This document shows, in pieces, positions 6,166 to 11,618 of a stretch of DNA of 11,618 nt. Each line of letters begins with the position of its first letter. Position 1 is the stretch's first letter. The notes beneath the pieces were generated by a model. It was not told where the DNA came from and searched no databases. It saw only the letters and a program-made list of their open reading frames with translations. The position numbers and the translations under genes were made by a program. The stretch spans positions 1-11,618 of the forward strand of contig JANYCM010000068.1 of assembly GCA_025360285.1 (NCBI GenBank), read 5' to 3'. The stretch comes from Sphingomonadales bacterium. Lineage in GTDB: Bacteria > Pseudomonadota > Alphaproteobacteria > Sphingomonadales > Sphingomonadaceae.

Positions 6166-7608
6166 TCACCGGAACGGCGGCTCGTCAAACGCCCGCAGTT
6201 TGCGCGAATGCAGCCCTGGCCCCGCATCCCGCAACAGTTTGACCGCTTCGATGCCGATGTGCAGATGTTCGGAAATCGCCCCCTCGTAGAAGCGGTTGGC
6301 CTGGCCGGGCAGTTTGATCTCGCCATGCAGCGGCTTGTCCGAGACGCACAACAGCGTTCCATAGGGCACACGGAAACGATAGCCCTGCGCGGCAATCGTT
6401 GCCGATTCCATGTCGATGGCGACGGCGCGTGACTGGTTGAAGCGCAAGGCCGAGCGCGAAAAGCGCAATTCCCAGTTGCGATCATCGGTGGTCACCACCG
6501 TCCCGGTGCGCAGCCGCGGTTTCAACGCCTCACCGGCCGCCCCGGTTACCGCCTCGGCCGCCGTCTGCAGGGCCTTCTGGACCTCCGACAGCGCCGGAAT
6601 CGGGATTTCGGGTGGCAACACGTCATCCAGAACATGGTCATCGCGCAAATAGGCGTGGGCCAGCACATAATCACCGATTCGCTGGCTGGGCCGCAGTCCG
6701 CCGCAATGGCCGATCATCAACCAGGCTTCAGGGCGCAGCACGGCGAGATGATCGCAGATCGTCTTGGCATTGGCCGGGCCGACGCCGATGTTGACCAATG
6801 TGATGCCGACGCGCCCCGGTGCCGTCAGGTGCCAAGCCGGCATCTGATATTTGCGCCAGGCAACATCGTCGGCAGCACGTTCCGGGGTTGCATCGGCGGC
6901 ATAAATATCCAGCCCGCCGGGGCAGGCCAGCCGGTCATAGCCGCCCCTGCCAAGCTGGGTTGCCCCCCAGCGGACGAATTCATCCACGTAGCGGTGGTAA
7001 TTGGTCAGGAGGATATAGTGCTGGAAATCCTCTGGCGCCGTTCCGGTATAATGTTTCAAGCGTGCCAGTGAAAAATCGGTGCGCGGCGCATCGAACAGCG
7101 CCAACGGCCGGGTATCGGACAGGCTTTCATCCCACAGTCCGTCGGGCAGTTCATCGCCGATCGCCTGAAGTTCGGTCGTCGGGAACCAACGCGCCAGATC
7201 GGCCGCTGCCACCGCGTCGAGCCGAAGGTCGGTGGCGCCATCCAGAACAAAGGGATAGGGAATTTCGACATCGGAGCGCCCGGTCGTCACGGTGACGGCA
7301 TAATCGGCCATCAACAGATCGAGCTGTTCGATGATATAGGCGCGGTACATTTCGGGGCGCGTCACTGTCGTGGCGTAATTGCCGGGGCGGTTGAGCCGGG
7401 CAAAGGCCCGCACCGGTCGTTCGGTGCCATCATTGCCGGCATAGGCAACGCGCAGTTCCGGGTAGGACCAATCACCGCGCACCCGCGCCGCCGCATCGGG
7501 CACATGGCCAGTATCGAGATAATCGCGCAGCGCCGCGCGCAGCGCCGCGGTGGCTTCGGCGTGGATGGCGACAAGCTGGTCGACGAGATCGGAAGTGGTG
7601 ACAGTCAT
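6166..7608 (-). CDS. amn: AMP nucleosidase
   Basis: A 480-residue cytoplasmic enzyme that hydrolyses AMP to adenine and ribose 5-phosphate, adjusting the adenylate pool. The sequence follows E. coli Amn closely for its full length (484 aa there): IPYPFVLDG, DFSLARLKHYTGT, NYHRYVDEFVRWG, ITLVNIGVGPANAKTICDHL, IGHCGGLR, YVLAHAYLRDDHVLD and the C-terminal HSRKLRAF-EPPFR. D424 in CVSDKPLHGE matches the catalytic Asp of nucleoside phosphorylase-type active sites (D428 in E. coli). The N-terminal third is the Amn-specific regulatory domain and the remainder the phosphorylase-like catalytic domain. The ATG at 7608 is the natural start; no strong ribosome site precedes it. It is divergent from the acyl-CoA dehydrogenase, with 124 bp between the starts. 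Confidence 0.97.
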   Translation of the reverse strand: MTVTTSDLVDQLVAIHAEATAALRAALRDYLDTGHVPDAAARVRGDWSYPELRVAYAGNDGTERPVRAFARLNRPGNYATTVTRPEMYRAYIIEQLDLLMADYAVTVTTGRSDVEIPYPFVLDGATDLRLDAVAAADLARWFPTTELQAIGDELPDGLWDESLSDTRPLALFDAPRTDFSLARLKHYTGTAPEDFQHYILLTNYHRYVDEFVRWGATQLGRGGYDRLACPGGLDIYAADATPERAADDVAWRKYQMPAWHLTAPGRVGITLVNIGVGPANAKTICDHLAVLRPEAWLMIGHCGGLRPSQRIGDYVLAHAYLRDDHVLDDVLPPEIPIPALSEVQKALQTAAEAVTGAAGEALKPRLRTGTVVTTDDRNWELRFSRSALRFNQSRAVAIDMESATIAAQGYRFRVPYGTLLCVSDKPLHGEIKLPGQANRFYEGAISEHLHIGIEAVKLLRDAGPGLHSRKLRAFDEPPFR

Positions 7609-7638
7609 GGATCGGCCATGCCCGAAACAAATTCATCT

Positions 7639-7671
7639 GTCATCCTGGGCTTGACCCCTGACCCAGCTTTC
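7639..7671. repeat. Palindromic repeat copy B, in the amn/acyl-CoA dehydrogenase intergenic region
   Basis: A 33-bp element beginning GTCATCCTGG and ending CCCAGCTTTC, with arms CTGGG (7645–7649) and CCCAG (7662–7666). It shares both outer blocks and nearly the same length with the copy at 607–638; the centres differ. It fits the dispersed alphaproteobacterial type with a GGGCTTGACCC-like core. Confidence 0.6.
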
Positions 7672-7678
7672 CTATGCG
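7651..7678 (+). promoter_or_regulatory. Weak promoter candidate for the acyl-CoA dehydrogenase operon
   Basis: TTGACC (7651–7656), inside the repeat, is followed after 16 nt by TATGCG (7673–7678), giving a leader of roughly 48 nt to the ATG at 7733. The –35 is good and the –10 poor. A second –10-like TATAAC lies at 7715–7720 without a matching –35. Confidence 0.3.
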
Positions 7679-7732
7679 CTAGGGAACACAAAGCGCGATG
7701 CGGGCCACGGCCGGTATAACGGGGACATAGTC

Positions 7733-8878
7733 ATGCAATTCGATCTGACCGACGACCAGCGCGCCATTCAGGAGGTAGCGCGGCGTTTCACGGCCGACCG
7801 CATCACGCCCTTTGCCGCCGAATGGGACGAAAAGCACATCTATCCCAAGCCGACAATCCAGGCCGCCGCCGAGCTGGGCTTTGCGGCCATCTATGTCAGC
7901 GAGGCCAATGGCGGCATCGGACTGGGCCGGCTGGAAGCCGCGCTGATCATGGAGGCCATGGCCTATGGCTGCCCTTCGACCAGTGCCTTTATTTCGATCC
8001 ACAATATGGCGGCATGGATGATCGATTGCTTCGGCAGCACCGAAGTACAGGCGAAATATCTGCCATCGCTGGTCACCATGGCGACGATCGCCAGCTATTG
8101 CCTGACCGAACCGGGTTCCGGCAGCGATGCCGCCGCCTTGAAAACCCGCGCCGTGCGCGATGGCGATGACTATATCGTCACCGGGTCCAAGGCCTTTATT
8201 TCGGGCGGCGGCGTCAACGACATCTATGTGACCATGGTCCGCACCGGCGAAGACGGGCCGCGCGGCATTTCCTGCCTGGTCATCGAGAAGGACATGCCCG
8301 GCGTTAGCTTTGGCGCCCCGGAACGCAAATTGGGCTGGCATTCGCAGCCGACGGCGCAGGTGAATTTCGACCATGTACGGGTGCCCGTCGCCAATCGGAT
8401 TGGGGAAGAAGGCCAGGGCTTTGCCATCGCCATGCAGGGCCTGGATGGCGGTCGGCTTAACATCGGTGCCTGTTCACTGGGCGGCGGCCAGCGCGCGCTT
8501 GACGAGGCGATCGCCTATGCCCGGCAGCGCACCCAGTTTGGCAAGTCGATCACCGATTTCCAGGCGACGCAGTTCAAAGTGGCCGATATGGAAACCGAAC
8601 TCGCCGCCGCCCGCGCGCTGCTCTATCAGGCCGCCGCCAAGGTGACGGCCAATGCCCCCGACAAGACGCGCTTTGCCGCCATGGCCAAGCGGCTGGCCAC
8701 CGATACCGGCATGGCAGTTGCCGACCGGGCGCTGCAACTCCACGGCGGCTATGGCTATCTGATGGATTTCCCTGTCGAACGGCTGTTCCGGGACCTGCGT
8801 GTCCATCAGATACTGGAGGGCACCAACGAGATCATGCGGATGATCACGGCACGCGAACTGCTGCGCGGCGCCAATTGA
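7733..8878 (+). CDS. Isobutyryl-CoA dehydrogenase-like acyl-CoA dehydrogenase
   Basis: A 381-residue FAD enzyme that oxidises a short branched acyl-CoA to the 2-enoyl-CoA and passes electrons to electron-transfer flavoprotein. The best match I recognise is isobutyryl-CoA dehydrogenase (human ACAD8) of valine breakdown: shared stretches include STSAFISIHNMAAWMID (82–98), ASYCLTEPGSGSDAA (120–134), GSKAFISGGGVNDIYV (151–166), PVANRIGEEGQGF (218–230) and LQLHGGYGYLMD (335–346). The catalytic base is E362 in HQILEGTNEIMR. Domains run helical (1–115), β-barrel (118–215), helical (225–378). GGGGAC about 8 nt before the ATG serves as the ribosome site. The stop overlaps the DUF423 start (ATGA). No other valine-pathway genes are in view, so substrate rests on similarity alone; a general short-chain enzyme is the alternative. 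Confidence 0.92.
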   Translation: MQFDLTDDQRAIQEVARRFTADRITPFAAEWDEKHIYPKPTIQAAAELGFAAIYVSEANGGIGLGRLEAALIMEAMAYGCPSTSAFISIHNMAAWMIDCFGSTEVQAKYLPSLVTMATIASYCLTEPGSGSDAAALKTRAVRDGDDYIVTGSKAFISGGGVNDIYVTMVRTGEDGPRGISCLVIEKDMPGVSFGAPERKLGWHSQPTAQVNFDHVRVPVANRIGEEGQGFAIAMQGLDGGRLNIGACSLGGGQRALDEAIAYARQRTQFGKSITDFQATQFKVADMETELAAARALLYQAAAKVTANAPDKTRFAAMAKRLATDTGMAVADRALQLHGGYGYLMDFPVERLFRDLRVHQILEGTNEIMRMITARELLRGAN

Positions 8879-9264
8879 TGGGCGCGCGCTATTTGCCGGC
8901 ATTCGCCGCCGCCAACGCCGTGATGGCGCTGACCTTTGGCACCTTTGCCGCGCATGGTATCAAAGACCCCCAGGCGCGCGAATGGATCATGACCGGGGTG
9001 ATTTTTCAGTTGCCGCACGTCGCCGCGGTGTTCGGCCTGCTTGCCTGGCGCAATAGCCGGCTGGTGCGCAGCGGCGCCTGGGCCGTCAGCCTGGGCAGCC
9101 TGATCTTTGCCGCCGACCTTAACCTTCTGGCGCTTGGGCTGCCGCGCTGGGTGGCGGCATTTGCGCCGATTGGCGGATCGATGATGATGATCGGCTGGTT
9201 GTGGCTGATCTTCGTGGCGCTTGCGGGTGAACGGCTGGATATTGTTGATAAAGCAAGGGATTAA
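8878..9264 (+). CDS. DUF423 family inner-membrane protein (YgdD-like)
   Basis: A 128-residue protein with four hydrophobic segments (about 4–25, 38–58, 66–86 and 92–118). It carries the DUF423 marks: GTFAAHGI near the end of helix 1, TGVIFQLPHVAA in helix 2, LIFAADLNLLALG in helix 3, and APIGGSMMMIGWLWL in helix 4. The E. coli homologue is YgdD; no biochemical role is established. The ATG overlaps the TGA of the preceding dehydrogenase gene (ATGA), so translation is probably coupled. A TTG one codon earlier is also in frame but less likely. The stop codon at 9262–9264 overlaps that of the convergent oxidoreductase. Confidence 0.88.
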   Translation: MGARYLPAFAAANAVMALTFGTFAAHGIKDPQAREWIMTGVIFQLPHVAAVFGLLAWRNSRLVRSGAWAVSLGSLIFAADLNLLALGLPRWVAAFAPIGGSMMMIGWLWLIFVALAGERLDIVDKARD

Positions 9265-10226
9265 GGCACCAGCACTGTTGACCCCGTGGTGCGCCGCGCC
9301 TCAAGATCGGCATGGGCCGTCGCCGCATCGGCCAGCGCATAGCGCTGATCAATCCGCAATTTGAGCACCCCGGCGGCGATTAGATCGAGCACGCGGCCGG
9401 CATGGCGTTCGATCTCCTCGCGGTTGGTGTAATAGTCGAACAACGTCGGCCTGGTGGTGAATAACGATCCCTTGCGTGCCAGAATATTGAAATCCACCGG
9501 GCCAACAGGCCCCGAGGCATTGCCATAGCTGATATGCAGGCCGCGCCGCGCCAGACTGTCCAGCGACGCCTCAAAGGTCGCCTTCCCGACTCCATCAAAT
9601 ACGACATCCACACCACGCCCCGCCGTCAAGGCGCGCACGTCGGCGGCCAGCGTGTCACCCTGGACGATGCCATGGTCGGCGCCATGCGCCATGGCGATCG
9701 CCAGCTTTTCCGGTGATCCCGCGACGGCAACCACTGTGGCGCCGACATGCTTCAGCCATTGCACCAACAGCAGCCCGACACCGCCCGCCGCCGCCTGGAC
9801 CAGCGCCCGCTGCCCCGGTTGCACCCGCGCGCAGCGTTCCACCAGAAATTCGGTCGTGCAGCCTTTCAACAGGCCGGCAGCGGCCACCTCGTCACTGACG
9901 CCCTCGGGCAGCACGACGACGCGATCGGCAGCGATGTTACGATGCGTGGCATAGGCGCCGATCGGCCCCCAGCAATAGCCGATGCGCGTGCCCGGCGTCA
10001 GCGTCACCCCGGTGCCGGCCGCCTCGACGACGCCGGCCGCCTCCAGGCCAAGGCCGCTGGGCAAGGGCATCGGATAGAGGCCAGTGCGGTGATAGGTATC
10101 GATGAAATTGAGGCCGATGGCGGTTTGCCGGACACGTACCTCGCCGGGACCAGGCGGCGGCAGATCAACCGAGACCAGCTTCAGGACATCGGGGCCGCCG
10201 ACAGCATCAAAGCGGATTGCCTGCAT
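9261..10226 (-). CDS. qor: NADPH:quinone oxidoreductase, zinc-independent MDR family
   Basis: A 321-residue medium-chain dehydrogenase/reductase of the QOR type that reduces quinones with NADPH in the cytoplasm, probably in detoxification. Matches to E. coli QorA run end to end: AIGLNFIDTYHRTGLYP (36–52), PSGLGLEAAGVV, GAYATHRNI, the NADPH-binding AAAGGVG (145–151), GRGVDVVFDGVGKATFEASLDSL, GNASGPV and KGSLFTTRPTLFDYYTNREE. The zinc-binding Cys/His pattern of alcohol dehydrogenases is absent, as expected for QOR. The ATG at 10226 follows GAAAGGAAA by 5 nt; an in-frame ATG nine codons upstream has no such site. Convergent with DUF423, sharing TTAA; divergent from DUF6489 across 215 bp. Confidence 0.95.
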   Translation of the reverse strand: MQAIRFDAVGGPDVLKLVSVDLPPPGPGEVRVRQTAIGLNFIDTYHRTGLYPMPLPSGLGLEAAGVVEAAGTGVTLTPGTRIGYCWGPIGAYATHRNIAADRVVVLPEGVSDEVAAAGLLKGCTTEFLVERCARVQPGQRALVQAAAGGVGLLLVQWLKHVGATVVAVAGSPEKLAIAMAHGADHGIVQGDTLAADVRALTAGRGVDVVFDGVGKATFEASLDSLARRGLHISYGNASGPVGPVDFNILARKGSLFTTRPTLFDYYTNREEIERHAGRVLDLIAAGVLKLRIDQRYALADAATAHADLEARRTTGSTVLVP

Positions 10227-10255
10227 GTGAATTTCCTTTCGGCGATCGACCAAGG

Positions 10256-10295
10256 GCCGGGCACTGCCATTTCAATTTGCGCCACGCCCGGCAGT
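10256..10295. repeat. Inverted repeats in the qor/DUF6489 intergenic region
   Basis: GCCGGGC (10256–10262) is matched perfectly by GCCCGGC (10286–10292). Overlapping it, ACTGCC (10263–10268) is matched by GGCAGT (10290–10295), so the two pairings compete. On the plus strand TTTTTC-like sequence follows, but no plus-strand gene ends here. On the minus strand it falls in the qor leader, 30–69 nt before the start codon. Confidence 0.35.
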
Positions 10296-10303
10296 TTTTC
10301 AAC

Positions 10304-10328
10304 GCGTTTGCCAAGCGTTTTTGCGTTT
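10304..10328. repeat. Three GCGTTT direct repeats
   Basis: GCGTTT occurs at 10304–10309, 10315–10320 and 10323–10328, spaced 11 and 8 nt. It is located upstream of both divergent genes, qor and DUF6489. It could be a regulator site or simple sequence drift. Confidence 0.3.
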
Positions 10329-10441
10329 CACGCTATGCCTGGCGGGCCGCAGATCATGGCCGATGACATTGCGCCGCCAACGGCTTACTCTTCGCCCCAT
10401 AACTGCTTTCCCCAGACGGGAGGCAAACGGGGAGTGCGGCC

Positions 10442-10678
10442 ATGAAAGTGAGTTTCGACATCGAATGCACCCCAGCCGAAGCACGGGCATTTTTTGGCCT
10501 GCCCGATCTCACCGCGGTGCACGACATCTATCTCGACAAGATGAAGACGATGATGACCGAAGGCCTGGCCCCGGCCGATATTGAAAAGATGACGCGCAAC
10601 TGGATGCCCGGGATTTCCGACGGTTTCGAACAATGGCAAAAGCTGTTTTTTGCGGCGATTCCCAAGCCGCCGCAATGA
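10442..10678 (+). CDS. DUF6489 family small protein upstream of mnmE
   Basis: A 78-residue protein of unknown function. I recognise the family from the conserved opening MKVSFDIECTPAEARAFFGLPDL, followed by HDIYLDKMK and an ending rich in aromatic residues (GFEQWQKLFF). It is known mainly from sphingomonads and relatives and is typically found directly before mnmE. There is no signal peptide or membrane segment; it is predicted cytoplasmic with a β-strand followed by helices. GGGGAG lies 8 nt before the ATG at 10442. The stop is 25 nt from mnmE, so the two are probably cotranscribed. A link to tRNA modification or to chromosome functions downstream is only a guess from position. Confidence 0.85.
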   Translation: MKVSFDIECTPAEARAFFGLPDLTAVHDIYLDKMKTMMTEGLAPADIEKMTRNWMPGISDGFEQWQKLFFAAIPKPPQ

Positions 10679-10703
10679 CGCCGCGCCGCGCTGACGGCAA
10701 GCG

Positions 10704-11618
10704 ATGATGACCGGAACAATCGTGGCATTGGCATCGGGACGGCCGCCGGCAGCGATTGCCGTAATCCGCATATCCGGCACCGCAGCCTTTGCCGCGGTCC
10801 GGCTGCTGACCGGTGTGGCGGTCCCGGCGGCGCGGCGGCTGTCTTTGCGCACGCTGCGCAATCCGGCCGGTGGCGAGGTGCTCGATTCGGCGCTTGTTGT
10901 CGTTTTTCCGGGCCCGGCGAGCGCCAGCGGAGAGGATCTGGCGGAGTTGCACCTGCATGGTGGCCCGGCGGTTATTGCCGGCGTCCTGACGGCACTGACG
11001 GCCCTGCCGGATCTGCGGCTGGCCGAACCCGGCGAATTCACGCGGCGGGCGTTTGACAATGGCCGGCTAGACCTGACGCAGGTTGAGGGCCTTGCCGACC
11101 TGGTCGGCGCCGAGACCGAAAGCCAGAAGCGCCAGGCCCTGGCACTGGCGGGCGGGGCTTTGGGACGGGTCGCCGATGCCTGGCGAGATCGCTGCCTGGG
11201 GATTTTGGCAGAGGCAGAGGCCGGATTGGACTTTGCCGAAGACGAACAGGATGTTGCCGAGCGGATCAACGAAGCGGCAAAAGGTGAGTTGTTGCGCCTG
11301 GCCGATGAACTTGCCGCGAGCCTGGCGGATGCCGGGCGGGCGACGCGGTTGCGTGATGGGTTGACGATTGCCGTAGTTGGCCCGCCAAATGTTGGAAAAT
11401 CGAGCCTCGTCAATGTCTTAGCAATGCGCGATGCGGCGATTGTAACGCCGATTGCAGGGACAACGCGCGATCCGATTGAGGTCGCAATTGACCTTGGCGG
11501 GATTGCGGCAATGTTGATTGATACGGCGGGCCTGCGCGATACGGATGATCCGGTGGAGGCCGAGGGTATCCGCCGCGCCCGTCTTCGGGCCGATGCGGCC
11601 GACCTGGTGCTGCATGTT
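10704..11618 (+). CDS. mnmE: tRNA uridine-5-carboxymethylaminomethyl modification GTPase MnmE, 3' end outside window
   Basis: The first 305 of about 430–450 residues. MnmE and MnmG together install the carboxymethylaminomethyl group on U34 of several tRNAs, using GTP and a tetrahydrofolate one-carbon unit. The N-terminal folate-binding domain shows TIVALASG, IAVIRISG, ELHLHGGPAV and EPGEFTRRAFDNGRLDLTQVEGLADLV. The helical domain follows from about 125. The G domain shows G1 GPPNVGKSS (226–234, K232), G2 AGTTRD (251–256) and G3 DTAGLRD (273–279). The remaining GTPase motifs and the C-terminal Cys lie beyond the edge. ATG at 10704 and ATG at 10707 are both possible starts, and neither has a strong ribosome site. 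Probably in one operon with DUF6489; mnmG and par genes are expected downstream. Confidence 0.97.
   Translation, partial: MMTGTIVALASGRPPAAIAVIRISGTAAFAAVRLLTGVAVPAARRLSLRTLRNPAGGEVLDSALVVVFPGPASASGEDLAELHLHGGPAVIAGVLTALTALPDLRLAEPGEFTRRAFDNGRLDLTQVEGLADLVGAETESQKRQALALAGGALGRVADAWRDRCLGILAEAEAGLDFAEDEQDVAERINEAAKGELLRLADELAASLADAGRATRLRDGLTIAVVGPPNVGKSSLVNVLAMRDAAIVTPIAGTTRDPIEVAIDLGGIAAMLIDTAGLRDTDDPVEAEGIRRARLRADAADLVLHV

Noticed and set aside
7679..8374. 231-codon minus-strand frame opposite the acyl-CoA dehydrogenase
   Set aside because: No motif, and fully explained by codon bias of the sense gene.
9999..10020. Third copy of the palindromic repeat (GTCACCCCGG within qor)
   Set aside because: Only the first block matches; the CCCAGCTTTC block and the palindrome are missing, and the sequence is explained by QOR coding.
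9747..10445. 232-codon plus-strand frame opposite qor
   Set aside because: Antisense to a complete QOR protein; low-complexity His/Arg/Gln-rich translation.
10385..11413. 342-codon minus-strand frame opposite mnmE
   Set aside because: Although long, it is Ser/Arg/Pro-rich and opposes DUF6489 and mnmE, both of which carry clear family motifs.
1..11618. CRISPR array, tRNA, rRNA, insertion sequence or riboswitch
   Set aside because: No regularly spaced repeats, cloverleaf-like sequence, transposase motif or known riboswitch core was found by eye on either strand.

Overview
This window looks like a piece of a GC-rich alphaproteobacterial chromosome, most likely from the order Sphingomonadales. 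The evidence is the DUF6489–mnmE pair, a TrcR (DUF1013) regulator, and an isobutyryl-CoA dehydrogenase next to a DUF423 protein. No rRNA, tRNA, CRISPR array or transposase is visible. Most genes are housekeeping or metabolic. Immune-type content is confined to the left end.

Left end (1–1917): a long reading frame on the minus strand is open from 1650 to the window edge and encodes the first 550 residues of a TIR–NACHT STAND protein, the architecture of bacterial anti-phage NLR-like proteins. It has its own AT-rich promoter (TTGCTT–18–TATACT), a Shine-Dalgarno site, and an inverted repeat over the –35 box. Its interdomain linker contains, in frame, a GC-rich palindromic repeat of a family that recurs at 7639–7671. 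Its C-terminal sensor lies outside the window.

Middle (1918–6165): cyclopropane-fatty-acyl-phospholipid synthase (cfa), then the cell-cycle regulator trcR with a clear promoter and a strong stem-loop at the start of its leader, then a secreted SdsA1-type alkyl sulfatase with a complete metal-binding set. All three are on the plus strand but appear to be separate units.

Right half (6166–11618): AMP nucleosidase (amn, minus) is divergent from a two-gene operon of isobutyryl-CoA dehydrogenase and DUF423, coupled by ATGA. DUF423 runs tail-to-tail into a quinone oxidoreductase (minus), and the two stop codons share a TTAA. The divergent neighbour of the oxidoreductase is a small DUF6489 gene, followed 25 nt later by mnmE, which runs off the right edge. 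In many alphaproteobacteria mnmE heads the mnmE-mnmG-rsmG-parA-parB cluster near the origin, so the window may be origin-proximal (inference).

The item most worth following up is the TIR–NACHT gene: its N-terminal module, its linker repeat, and the missing C-terminus and neighbours beyond coordinate 1.
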